Of a stretch of DNA of 64,000 nucleotides, positions 16,868 through 24,924 are shown piece after piece. Each line of letters starts with the position of its first letter. Within the stretch, counting starts at the first letter, position 1. Below the pieces are notes generated by a model. The model ran no database searches. It was given only the letters and a program-made list of their open reading frames with translations, and was not told where the DNA came from. The DNA is from UBA1563 sp041667115 (GTDB lineage: Bacteria > Bacteroidota > Ignavibacteria > Ignavibacteriales > Ignavibacteriaceae), in NCBI GenBank assembly GCA_041667115.1, contig JBAYFO010000006.1:30694-94693 (forward strand), given 5' to 3'. The translations under genes were made by a program, and so were the position numbers.

Positions 16868-17637
16868 AAATAAGATCATTTTCTTTAGTGGGGCTAACGA
16901 TTGGTGTTTTGTCAATCTTCGGTGCGTTTATGCTCGAAGGAGGCTCGTATCATGCGTTGTTTCTTGTTTCTCCCTTATTGATTGTTTTCGGAGGGACGTT
17001 TGCTGCAATTATTATCGGATTCGGTTTAGATAGGTTCTTAAATATTTTTGAGTTGATGAAAATCGCCTACTTCCCGAAATCATATAATTTGGAAGAGCTC
17101 ATTAATAATTTCATAGAAATTTCGATAATAATTAGAAAGAACGGATTTTTAGCTGTCGAAAAAGATTTGGACAAACTTATTTATCCGTTTCCGCAAAAAA
17201 TGGTAAAATATGTTCTTGACGGTAATGATGCCGAGGCTTTGACCAATCTTGCAATGCAAGAGATAAAAGCCGTACAAGCGCGGCACAGTTTGAACAGTTT
17301 AATTTTTACCAAAATGGGGGGGTATGCACCTACGATGGGAATTCTCGGAACCGTGCTGGGACTGATAATGACATTGGCTAATGTCGGGGATGATCCTAAT
17401 GGATTAATTAGAAATATCGCCACCGCATTTATAGCAACATTATGGGGAGTTTTTAGTGCAAATATTATTTGGTTTCCAATTAGCGATAAGTTAAAATTAT
17501 GTCATTTAGAAGAGAAACAGATGATGGATATTTCAATAGAAGGGATTCTGGCTCTTCAAGCTGGAGAAATCCCTTCGATGGTCAAGGCCAGACTGATAAG
17601 CCTCATTCCTCAAAAGGCTCTAGAAAAAATAGTCTGA
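16864..17637 (+). CDS. motA: MotA-type stator protein (set 1)
   Basis: A 257-residue MotA/PomA family stator subunit with four membrane helices. The proton/sodium channel loop is recognisable: TKMGGYAPTMGILGTVLGLI in helix 3, then the helix 4 segment IATAFIATLWGVFSANIIWF. The C-terminal ISIEGILALQAGEIPSMVKA motif is the standard cytoplasmic end. The ATG overlaps the flgL stop. Its C-terminal coding part overlaps the only ATG available to the next motB frame by 139 bases. This stator set looks more like the Gram-positive MotA/MotP form than the second set does. Confidence 0.93.
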   Translation: MKIRSFSLVGLTIGVLSIFGAFMLEGGSYHALFLVSPLLIVFGGTFAAIIIGFGLDRFLNIFELMKIAYFPKSYNLEELINNFIEISIIIRKNGFLAVEKDLDKLIYPFPQKMVKYVLDGNDAEALTNLAMQEIKAVQARHSLNSLIFTKMGGYAPTMGILGTVLGLIMTLANVGDDPNGLIRNIATAFIATLWGVFSANIIWFPISDKLKLCHLEEKQMMDISIEGILALQAGEIPSMVKARLISLIPQKALEKIV

Positions 17638-18317
17638 CGCATGACCTTGAGGATATTCATTCCGGTGAAGAATCCGATAAAGATAGATACTTAATTACGT
17701 ATGCCGATTTAATAACGTTATTACTTGGTCTTTTTATTATTCTTTATGCAATCTCAAAAGTTGATTCCGGTAAATACACAAAAATGGTTACCGCTCTCGG
17801 AAATACTTTTGGAAAAAGCGGACAGGTTTTTGATAAAGGAGGAAAGTTCCCTAGCGATTTGCCTTCTCCGCCGCCATCAGGGTTGAAGGATGAACTTGGT
17901 AGATTAGTGAATCAATATAATTATTCCGGGCACATTTCGCTTGAAGAAAATGAACGGGGAATTACGATTCATATTTTAGATGATATTCTTTTTCAATCGG
18001 GGAAAGCTGATTTAAGCGATGGATCAAAATTGGTATTAAGCAGGCTCTCAAAAATTTTGAAAGAATTACCAAATGATTTTCGCATTGAAGGACACACGGA
18101 TGACGTGCCGATTAATTCATCTTCTTTCCCTTCAAACTGGCATCTTTCGGTTGCAAGAGCTTTGAATACAGCCTATTATTTAGTGAATACTGAAGGACTT
18201 CCGCCGGAAAGAGTTTCGATCGTTGGTAATTCGGAGTATAAACCGATTGCTTCAAATGATACGGAAGAAGGAAGAGCTTCTAACAGAAGAGTAGATATTG
18301 TAATAATTAAGAAATAA
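17499..18317 (+). CDS. motB: MotB-type stator protein (set 1), start codon uncertain
   Basis: MotB anchors the stator to peptidoglycan and carries the ion-binding aspartate. Here ITYADLITLLLGLFIILYAI is the single membrane helix, with the Asp at residue 70 of the longest form. The OmpA-like domain follows (RIEGHTDDVPINSS, LSVARALNTAYYLV, ASNRRVDIVI). The only in-frame ATG is at 17499, deep inside motA, giving a basic, serine-rich N-terminal tail about 50 residues longer than usual. A CTG at 17634 touching the motA stop would give a normal-sized tail. The ATG is listed because it is canonical. The true start needs experiment. Confidence 0.85.
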   Translation: MSFRRETDDGYFNRRDSGSSSWRNPFDGQGQTDKPHSSKGSRKNSLTHDLEDIHSGEESDKDRYLITYADLITLLLGLFIILYAISKVDSGKYTKMVTALGNTFGKSGQVFDKGGKFPSDLPSPPPSGLKDELGRLVNQYNYSGHISLEENERGITIHILDDILFQSGKADLSDGSKLVLSRLSKILKELPNDFRIEGHTDDVPINSSSFPSNWHLSVARALNTAYYLVNTEGLPPERVSIVGNSEYKPIASNDTEEGRASNRRVDIVIIKK

Positions 18318-18323
18318 AAAAAT

Positions 18324-18704
18324 ATGAAAATACAAACAGATCAATTTGGCGAGTTGGATTTTGGCGAGGACTTAATTCTCGATTTCCCTTCCGGCTTATT
18401 TGGCTTTGAACAATTAAAAAAATTCGTTTTGATAAAAATTGGCGAAGAACTATTTTATTGGTTGAATTCTATTGAACAGCCGGAAATTGCTTTCCCACTT
18501 TTTGGTATAAGTGTAATTGATGAAAATTACCCGTTAGAAGCAGAGACTGAAGTCTTTGGGATTGTAACGATGAATCGTGATCCGCTGCAAGTAACGATTA
18601 ATTTGAAAGCTCCGGTTTATATTAATCAAAATAGAAAAGTCGGTTACCAAAAAATAATAGACAAAGAGAATTATCCTGTCAAGTATCATCTCTTTGTCGA
18701 ATAA
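18324..18704 (+). CDS. fliW: FliW, flagellar assembly factor and CsrA antagonist
   Basis: FliW is a small beta-barrel protein that binds flagellin and CsrA in turn and so links flagellin export to translation. The 126-residue copy has the typical opening FGELDFGEDLILDFPSGLFG and later IFGIVTMNRDPLQVTINLKA-like sequence (here VFGIVTMNRDPLQVTINLKA), then PVYINQNRKVGYQKI. csrA follows 14 bases downstream, the common fliW-csrA pairing. Flagellin itself is not in the window, so its expected target lies elsewhere. Confidence 0.95.
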   Translation: MKIQTDQFGELDFGEDLILDFPSGLFGFEQLKKFVLIKIGEELFYWLNSIEQPEIAFPLFGISVIDENYPLEAETEVFGIVTMNRDPLQVTINLKAPVYINQNRKVGYQKIIDKENYPVKYHLFVE

Positions 18705-18718
18705 CCAGTGAAGGTTTT

Positions 18719-18973
18719 ATGTTAATCTTAACCAGAAAAATTGATGAAGAGATCATCATTGATTCTCAAATTAAAATAAAAATTATTTCAATTTCGGAAA
18801 ACAATATCAAGCTTGGGATAACCGCTCCGCCAAACATAGAAATTCTCCGTGGAGAGATTTATGAAAAAGTTGTGCAGACAACAAGAGAGGCTTTTTCCCA
18901 AAGTAAAAACAGCGTAACGCCTTTGCCAACACTTAAGATCAATAAGTTGAAAAAGAAAAATGAAGAATCCTGA
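18719..18973 (+). CDS. csrA: CsrA, post-transcriptional regulator
   Basis: CsrA binds GGA-containing sites in mRNA leaders and blocks translation, classically of flagellin. The first 60 residues match the family: LILTRKIDEEIIID, IKIKIISISENNIKLGITAP and IEILRGEIYEKV. At 84 residues it is longer than the usual 60-75, with a lysine-rich tail. It follows fliW, its protein antagonist, and its 3' end overlaps the next gene by 14 bases. I saw no strong hairpin with a loop GGA next to its own start. Confidence 0.95.
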   Translation: MLILTRKIDEEIIIDSQIKIKIISISENNIKLGITAPPNIEILRGEIYEKVVQTTREAFSQSKNSVTPLPTLKINKLKKKNEES

Positions 18974-19688
18974 AGAAAATAAAACGACCATACTCATTGT
19001 CGATGATTCCGATGTAGTGAGGCATTCGCTTAAAAGCTTTTTCAAAAGTTATAACTGCGAAGTAATTACCTGCTCAGACGGGTTAGATGGAATTCAAAAA
19101 GCTAAAGAGCATAATCCCAAATTGATTTTCCTTGATCTGATGATGCCGAAGTTTGATGGTCTTAAAATGCTTCAAGTAATTAAGGGAATGGAAGAGTTGA
19201 AATCTATTCCTGTGATTGTTATCAGCGCCAATACAGATAGAAGAAACGTTCTTTCTGTTCTTGAAATGGGCGCAGACAGAATTATTTCTAAACCTCTAAG
19301 AAAAGAAATAATTATTAAAAACATCAACGAAGTTTGCGGAATTGAATTTCTTTCCAACGCTGCCAAGATGGTAGAATTTTCCAATTCGGATGCCGAAGAA
19401 ATTAAGCAGCACCTAATTGAAACATTCTTAAATGGCTTCGAAGTAAAAAAAGCGGCTATCTTAACTGCCATTGAACAAAGAGATAGAGATACGCTTCGTG
19501 CTGTGATGCATGAGCTTAAAGGGAATGGCGGAACAATCGGGTATCCACAATTATCGTACATAAGTGATACAATTGAAAAATTATTAAATACAGTCAGTTT
19601 TGAATGGACATTTGTTCTTCAAAAATGTGAGCAAATTTTTTCAATTGTCCATGATATAAATAACGCGAGGCGGGAGTTAATAAGCTAA
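18960..19688 (+). CDS. Response regulator with receiver and HPt domains
   Basis: A 242-residue protein. Residues about 10-125 form a CheY-like receiver with acidic pocket VDDSD, phospho-acceptor Asp59 in FLDLMMPK and the late Lys111 in ISKPLRK. Residues about 140-240 form an HPt domain with His184 in AVMHELKGNGGTIGYPQL. A receiver plus HPt without a kinase core is a phosphorelay intermediate. The ATG at 18960 lies inside csrA in another frame. It stands between two stator gene pairs, so it may pass phosphate between a kinase and one of the single receivers encoded just downstream. Confidence 0.88.
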   Translation: MKNPEENKTTILIVDDSDVVRHSLKSFFKSYNCEVITCSDGLDGIQKAKEHNPKLIFLDLMMPKFDGLKMLQVIKGMEELKSIPVIVISANTDRRNVLSVLEMGADRIISKPLRKEIIIKNINEVCGIEFLSNAAKMVEFSNSDAEEIKQHLIETFLNGFEVKKAAILTAIEQRDRDTLRAVMHELKGNGGTIGYPQLSYISDTIEKLLNTVSFEWTFVLQKCEQIFSIVHDINNARRELIS

Positions 19689-19689
19689 T

Positions 19690-20544
19690 ATGTTTGTAAT
19701 TATAGGTATTGCCGTAGTTGCGCTTTCAGTTCTTATAGGATTTATAATTGCCGGTGGAAATCCCATTTTGTTAATCCAAATTCCGGAGTTTATCGTTATT
19801 CTCGGTGCCGCCATTGGAAGTATTTTAATTGCCTCTCCGCTTTCTCTAATTAAAAAGATCATTGCAGAAATTCCTGCCATGTTCAAGGCACACGGTTTTT
19901 CGAAGCAAGAATATTTAGAGTTATTAAAATCGTTTAATGACTTATTCTTATTAGCCCAACGCGATGGACTGCTCGCCATTGAAAAGCATGTTGAAAATCC
20001 GAAAGAGAGCGATATCTTATCCGTGAGTAAAAAATTTGTCAATAATGACATTGCAAGAAATTTCTTTGCAGATACGATGAAAGTTATGCTTTCCGGCGGC
20101 GTTCCCCCTCATGAATTAGAAAATTTAATTGATACAGAAATTGAAACATATGAAATTGAATCGAAACCCGTTCCTGCAGCCGTTGCAAAAGTTGGGGATT
20201 CTTTGCCCGGCTTAGGTATCGTTGCCGCGGTACTTGGAATTATCATAACGATGAGTTCAATTGATAAGGGGGCTGAAGTGGTTGGCGAGCACGTTGCCGC
20301 TGCTTTAGTTGGTACTTTTATTGGAGTTCTGGTGGCTTACGGATTTGTAAATCCTATCGCATCAAATATGGAACATAGCATCGAAGGAAGAGTGCGTCTG
20401 CTCCACACAATTAAAGCAAGTATTATAGCTTTCGCAAGGGGCAATCCGCCAATCATTGCAGTTGAAATTGCTCGAAGAACAATTTTTTCAGATGAACGTC
20501 CTACTTTCGGTGAATTGGAAGCTTTTGTGAGAGGGAAGGCTTAA
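19690..20544 (+). CDS. motA: MotA-type stator protein (set 2)
   Basis: A 284-residue MotA of the long, proteobacterial form with four membrane helices. Segments QRDGLLAIEKHVENP (cytoplasmic loop), GDSLPGLGIVAAVLGIIITM (helix 3) and HVAAALVGTFIGVLVAYGFV (helix 4) match the family, as does the end FGELEAF. It differs clearly from the motA at 16864, so this is a second stator type rather than a fresh duplicate. The paired motB follows 8 bases downstream. Confidence 0.95.
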   Translation: MFVIIGIAVVALSVLIGFIIAGGNPILLIQIPEFIVILGAAIGSILIASPLSLIKKIIAEIPAMFKAHGFSKQEYLELLKSFNDLFLLAQRDGLLAIEKHVENPKESDILSVSKKFVNNDIARNFFADTMKVMLSGGVPPHELENLIDTEIETYEIESKPVPAAVAKVGDSLPGLGIVAAVLGIIITMSSIDKGAEVVGEHVAAALVGTFIGVLVAYGFVNPIASNMEHSIEGRVRLLHTIKASIIAFARGNPPIIAVEIARRTIFSDERPTFGELEAFVRGKA

Positions 20545-20552
20545 GAATTCTT

Positions 20553-21311
20553 ATGAGTGAAACGCCAATTATCATTAAAAAAATTAATAAGCATGAAGGG
20601 CATCACGGCGGAGCTTGGAAGGTTGCATACGCTGATTTTGTTACTGCGATGATGGCGTTATTTATTGTGCTTTGGGTAATGGGGCAAGATCAAAGCACGA
20701 AAGAATCTATTGCACATTATTTTAAAGATCCGCTTGGTATTTCTGACAAAGGAAAAGGATTAATGCCCGGCGCAATCCTTAAACAAAATGCTCCTGTTCC
20801 CAACAATCCTGAGGCAGCTCAAGAGTTGGAAGTTGAAAAATTAAAATCGATGGGAGATAGAATTTTAGCAGAACTCTCCTCTGATTCGACTTTTGTTGTT
20901 ATGATGGATAAAATAAAAGTTGAAATTACTAAGGAAGGATTAAGAATCGAAATGGTTGAAAGCGATGGCGATATTTTCTTTCAAGTTGGAACGGCTGTGT
21001 TAAATGCTAAAGCTAGAGAAATGATCATCAAAATCGGGAATCAATTGGCTAAACTTCCTAACAAAATAGCTATTGAAGGCCATACTGACTCAAGGCCATT
21101 TAATAATGGAAAAGCTGGTTACACCAATTTTGAACTGAGTTCGGATAGAGCAAATGCCGCGAGAAGCGCCTTAACCCAAAGTCAACTTAACGAATCTCAA
21201 ATTGTTGAAATTCGTGGTTATGCAGACCGCCATTTAAGAGATCCGGAAAATCCATACAGTCTTGTTAATAGACGAATTAGTATCATAGTAAAATACCTGG
21301 AAAGCAAGTGA
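20553..21311 (+). CDS. motB: MotB-type stator protein (set 2)
   Basis: A 252-residue MotB. The N-terminal HGGAWKVAYADFVTAMMALF region contains the membrane helix with ion-binding Asp28. The OmpA-like peptidoglycan domain follows (IAIEGHTDSRPF, LSSDRANAARSAL, NRRISIIVKYL). The TAMMALFIVLWVMG helix resembles proton-type MotB of proteobacteria, unlike the TLLLGLFIILYAIS helix of set 1. The gene ends in a four-base overlap with the next receiver gene (GTGA). Confidence 0.95.
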   Translation: MSETPIIIKKINKHEGHHGGAWKVAYADFVTAMMALFIVLWVMGQDQSTKESIAHYFKDPLGISDKGKGLMPGAILKQNAPVPNNPEAAQELEVEKLKSMGDRILAELSSDSTFVVMMDKIKVEITKEGLRIEMVESDGDIFFQVGTAVLNAKAREMIIKIGNQLAKLPNKIAIEGHTDSRPFNNGKAGYTNFELSSDRANAARSALTQSQLNESQIVEIRGYADRHLRDPENPYSLVNRRISIIVKYLESK

Positions 21312-21703
21312 GCAAAACAATTTTAATCATCGAAGATGATCCTTTTTCTCAAGATTTTTATAACTTTATCTTTAAAAAAGCAGGTCTCAAATCTCTTATC
21401 ATGGAAGATGGAGACCGCATTCTTCTGGAATTGGAAAAAGAGGAGATAGGGCTAATCATCATGGACATTAATCTCAAGAATACATCATTGATGGGGGAGA
21501 GGATTAATGGCGTAAAGTTTTCAAGTTTAATTAAGCAGAATGAAAAATTTAAGAGTATTCCGATTTTATTGGTTACCGCTTATTCGATTAGTGCAAACGG
21601 AGATTCTTTTTTCGATGAAAGTCTTGCCGATGATTATATTATAAAACCAATCATCGATTATAATGAACTCATCACTAAAGTAAAAAATTTATTAAACAAT
21701 TAA
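21308..21703 (+). CDS. Single-domain response regulator
   Basis: A stand-alone receiver of 131 residues with acidic pair in IIEDDPFS, phospho-acceptor Asp53 in LIIMDINLKN, Thr/Ser position in LLVTAYS and Lys in YIIKPI. It has no output domain, so it may act like CheY or as a phosphate sink or relay. It begins with GTG overlapping the motB stop and ends one base into the next receiver gene. Location next to motB makes a motor-binding role plausible, but I see no specific FliM-binding evidence. Confidence 0.88.
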   Translation: MSKTILIIEDDPFSQDFYNFIFKKAGLKSLIMEDGDRILLELEKEEIGLIIMDINLKNTSLMGERINGVKFSSLIKQNEKFKSIPILLVTAYSISANGDSFFDESLADDYIIKPIIDYNELITKVKNLLNN

Positions 21704-22359
21704 TGGAAAAAGATAAAATATTACTCGTTGAGGATGAAAAAGATACTCGATTCATTCTTGAAAGACTCCTTACCAAGAATAATTACGAAGTGCTTTCGGC
21801 TACCGATGGGTCTGAAGCGCTTAAACTTTTAAAAGATTATCCCCCAAAAGTTATCCTGGCAGATTGGACTATGCCGGTTATGGATGGTATTGAACTTTGT
21901 AAAATTTTAAAGAAAGACGAAAAGTATAAAACTATTTATTTCATTGTCTTGACCGCAAGAGCTTCACTAAAAGATCGGGTTACAGGCTTGGATATTGGGG
22001 CGGATGATTTTCTGGTTAAACCGATTGAAAACCAGGAACTGCTTGCACGGATAAGGTCGGGAGTGAGAATTTTTAATCTGCAAAACGACTTAAAAAATCT
22101 TGAACACAATAAAGCGATTATAGAAATGGCTTGTACGATTGGGCATAAGATCAACAATCCTCTTAGCAGTTTATTAATCTCTGTCAAAAATATTGAAGCC
22201 GAATTATTGGAGTTGCATCAGAACGCCTTTACCGAAGATTTAATGATTATCTCTCAGTCCATCGACAGGATTAAAACGTTAACAGAGAGTTTAACGAACA
22301 TTCAAAATCCTTCGATCATTGATTATTCTTCAGGCAGTAAAATGATTGATATAAAATAA
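21703..22359 (+). CDS. Receiver joined to a histidine-kinase dimerisation helix pair, without ATPase domain
   Basis: A 218-residue protein. Residues 1-120 are a complete receiver (VEDEKDT, Asp54 in ILADWTMPVMDG, Lys106 in FLVKPI). Residues about 125-205 look like a DHp (HisKA) two-helix unit with candidate His148 in ACTIGHKINNPLSSLL. No N, G1 or G2 box of a kinase ATPase domain follows. The protein simply ends after the second helix. A DHp without its own catalytic domain may serve as a phosphotransfer unit, as Spo0B does, or be phosphorylated by another kinase. Confidence 0.82.
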   Translation: MEKDKILLVEDEKDTRFILERLLTKNNYEVLSATDGSEALKLLKDYPPKVILADWTMPVMDGIELCKILKKDEKYKTIYFIVLTARASLKDRVTGLDIGADDFLVKPIENQELLARIRSGVRIFNLQNDLKNLEHNKAIIEMACTIGHKINNPLSSLLISVKNIEAELLELHQNAFTEDLMIISQSIDRIKTLTESLTNIQNPSIIDYSSGSKMIDIK

Positions 22360-22391
22360 TTCATCCTTCCTCTTGAATTACGATAGATTTT

Positions 22392-22399
22392 TTCGATAA
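22392..22399 (+). promoter_or_regulatory. Possible sigma-28-like -10 element (TTCGATAA)
   Basis: TTCGATAA matches 6 of 8 positions of the enterobacterial sigma-28 -10 box (GCCGATAA) and lies 18 bases before the ATG at 22418. The -35 side is poor (TTGAATTA at the 11-base spacing). It would leave a very short leader containing the GAAGGA ribosome binding site. Confidence 0.3.
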
Positions 22400-22417
22400 T
22401 AAACTGAAGGAATCTAT

Positions 22418-23086
22418 ATGTTAGAAAAAATCACAAATATTAACTTAAAATCGGAGTTTTTTAACGGAAAAAAAGCTGTTTCAGCATATAAAAATTCGTC
22501 AAGAAACAACATCTTAAGAAACGATTTACACGATTCGGTTAATTTATCACCGGCATATCGTTTCCTTTCTCAGGTTGATTGGCAGCTTAAAGAGATGAAG
22601 CATTTGACGGCCGAGAAGCTTTTTGTCGATTTTTATTTTTCCGGATATGAATTTCAAACCACACTTGATTTATCCAATCCGGCAAAACTGAACTCGTTAG
22701 AATACAACGTTATCAAAAATGCTAACGAAAAGAATTTCGGAACAACGATAACTGCTGCAGTTTCGGTTGGTATTAATAGACAAAAAATTGAATTTTCAGA
22801 CAAGTTAGATGAACTTCACGGGGTGGAAATATTTTTTTCCAGGCTCAGTTCATTAAACCTTAAAGCAGAACTTAATATTAATAATAATATCCTTTATGAG
22901 TTGTTCGATGGAATACTCAGCATGCTTAACAAAGAATTTGATTATTTGAATAGCTGTCTTTTTACCTTTGTTGAAAAAGCACTGAACATTAAAATGTTAA
23001 ATCACGGTTTTCCGCTAAACAGTTTGGGCGGTTCCGATACATTCTATAAGATAAAATTACTAAATGTGGACGTACGAAAAAAATAG
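22418..23086 (+). CDS. Unknown protein at the end of the flagellar block
   Basis: A 222-residue soluble protein that I do not recognise. It has no signal peptide and no membrane helix. The N-terminal 50 residues are polar, with the phrase NLSPAYRFLSQVDWQLKEM, followed by an alternating beta-like region (EKLFVDFYFSGYEFQTTLD) and a helical C-terminal part. A GAAGGA ribosome binding site lies 7 bases before the ATG. The 58-base gap upstream is one of the few in the block and contains a possible sigma-28-type element, so it may be a late flagellar gene. Confidence 0.65.
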   Translation: MLEKITNINLKSEFFNGKKAVSAYKNSSRNNILRNDLHDSVNLSPAYRFLSQVDWQLKEMKHLTAEKLFVDFYFSGYEFQTTLDLSNPAKLNSLEYNVIKNANEKNFGTTITAAVSVGINRQKIEFSDKLDELHGVEIFFSRLSSLNLKAELNINNNILYELFDGILSMLNKEFDYLNSCLFTFVEKALNIKMLNHGFPLNSLGGSDTFYKIKLLNVDVRKK

Positions 23087-23112
23087 CAAATTTATGGAAA
23101 AACTGAGACGTT

Positions 23113-24924
23113 ATGTCACTTCCCGATATTGATACATTCCAGGAATTACCGGATTCTAAACCCCTTGTGGTTGTAGGAAAGAAAAGTGAAATTCTGTATG
23201 CAAATAATTCGTTCCGGAAATCATTTCAGATTCAGGAAGGAAAAAGTTTTCAAGAACTAAAGTCAGAACCGAATCTTGAGAATTTATTATCGGTTTTTTC
23301 ACAAAGTAATTTCAACGGATTTCATTTTGATTTGTTTTTATTCCCCGATGAGAAGCTGGAGATTAATCAGTACTATGTAGAGGTTGACAGAATTTTCATT
23401 GTGGATCAAGAATATTTTTTCCTGACGTTCCAAACCTCAAGCGAAAAACAGAAATTAGAATCCCGCATTAATGATCTCCACGATGCACTCGAGTACGGTC
23501 GCATACCTGTTATTATTACGGATGAAAACGGGAACATCAATTATGCGACAAGGATGTTCGAAAGAATTCTGAAGAATTCAATTGATGAAATTTTTTACCA
23601 GCCGATAGCCTTAGTCCTTTCAAATAATATTATTAATGCAGATTATAACGAAATAAATGAAGCCATTCATAATTTAACAACGTGGACAAAGGAAATCTCT
23701 TATTTTGAAGAAGAGAAAGGGTATGTTTTTCTCGAACTCAATTTAAATCCTGTGTATAGAGACGGTACAAATCTCTTAAATTTTATTTTAACCGCCCACG
23801 ATATTACCAGTCACATTCTTAAAAATCAGATAGCCAAAAAATCGGCAGAAAGCTTGTTAGCCATTATTAACAACATTTCCGATCTGCTGTTAATAATTAA
23901 GAATGATGCCAACGGATGGACATTCAATAACGCAAACGAAAATTTTTATCAGACTTTTTCATTAGTGAAGAGTGAATGTCTTAACAAGCCAATTGAAAAT
24001 ATTTTTGAAAATACATACTTAAAAGAGATTTATGCTGCCGTTTCGAAACTAAAAAATCTAAACCTGAAATACGCGGAATTCTCTTATGACCATACAGACA
24101 AGAGAAAGTATAGCGGAAAAGTTACCGGAATTGTTTCAGATGAAGAAGAGTTTTTTATTATCAGCTTAAAGGATTTCACAGACCAACTTCTCTATGAACT
24201 TATCTTAAAAAGGGCATACGAAAAAGAAATCCATTTAAACAAATTGAAGACGGCATTCCTGGAGAATATGTCACACGAAATTAGAACTCCGTACAATGCC
24301 ATACTGGGGTATTCGGAAATTATTGACGACTGTCTTCAAACCGGTGAATTTGACACTATTAAAGAGATCTCTGTTTTTGTTAAAGAAGTGCTCGATAGGG
24401 TTTTGAATTTATTCACCAATATCGTTGAAGTTTCTCAGATAGAATCCGGAGATGTTCAAGTTGATAAAGTAGTAATCAACTGCCATGAAATCTTGAAATC
24501 AGTTTATAATAAAAAAACTATTGCTGCCAAAGCTAAAGAGCTAGAGTTTAAATTAGAGGTAGAACAAAATGAAGTTTTACTCGCCACAGATTGGATAAAA
24601 TTTGAAAAAATTATTTTTTCAATTGTTGACAACGCCATAAAATATACTGAAACGGGGAGTGTTGTAATGGGCGCCAGTTCACATGATGGTAAAATAATAA
24701 TTTCTGTTTCGGATACCGGGAAAGGAATGGATATAAATTTACTCAGCCGTCTCTTTGAGCCTTTTACACAGGAAGAAGAAGGGTATGCCCGTAATTTTGA
24801 AGGCGCAGGGCTGGGGTTAACCATAGCATACGGATTAACAAAATTACTTGGCGGTGAAATGGAATTTGAAAGTTCAAAGGAAACAGGAACTAAAGTATTA
24901 CTTATTTTCCCTCAATATAATTAG
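23113..24924 (+). CDS. PAS-domain sensor histidine kinase
   Basis: A 603-residue cytoplasmic kinase. Three PAS-like domains are seen at about 15-120, 125-240 and 250-360. The DHp helix has His388 in FLENMSHEIRTPYNAILGYS. The ATPase domain has N box DNAIKYTETG, G1 box DTGKGMD, F box LFEPFTQEE and G2 box GAGLGLTIAYGL. No membrane helix and no receiver are present, so it must signal to a separate receiver such as those encoded at 18960-22359. It is the last gene of the long + strand block. Confidence 0.92.
   Translation: MSLPDIDTFQELPDSKPLVVVGKKSEILYANNSFRKSFQIQEGKSFQELKSEPNLENLLSVFSQSNFNGFHFDLFLFPDEKLEINQYYVEVDRIFIVDQEYFFLTFQTSSEKQKLESRINDLHDALEYGRIPVIITDENGNINYATRMFERILKNSIDEIFYQPIALVLSNNIINADYNEINEAIHNLTTWTKEISYFEEEKGYVFLELNLNPVYRDGTNLLNFILTAHDITSHILKNQIAKKSAESLLAIINNISDLLLIIKNDANGWTFNNANENFYQTFSLVKSECLNKPIENIFENTYLKEIYAAVSKLKNLNLKYAEFSYDHTDKRKYSGKVTGIVSDEEEFFIISLKDFTDQLLYELILKRAYEKEIHLNKLKTAFLENMSHEIRTPYNAILGYSEIIDDCLQTGEFDTIKEISVFVKEVLDRVLNLFTNIVEVSQIESGDVQVDKVVINCHEILKSVYNKKTIAAKAKELEFKLEVEQNEVLLATDWIKFEKIIFSIVDNAIKYTETGSVVMGASSHDGKIIISVSDTGKGMDINLLSRLFEPFTQEEEGYARNFEGAGLGLTIAYGLTKLLGGEMEFESSKETGTKVLLIFPQYN

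Noticed and set aside
17499..18317. Frameshift or sequencing error as the cause of the motA/motB overlap
   Set aside because: Both proteins keep their conserved ends without any break, so no base change is needed. Uncertain start choice explains the overlap.
19172..19561. 129-residue frame antisense to the receiver-HPt gene
   Set aside because: A shadow of the conserved gene. The sense strand holds intact receiver and HPt motifs.
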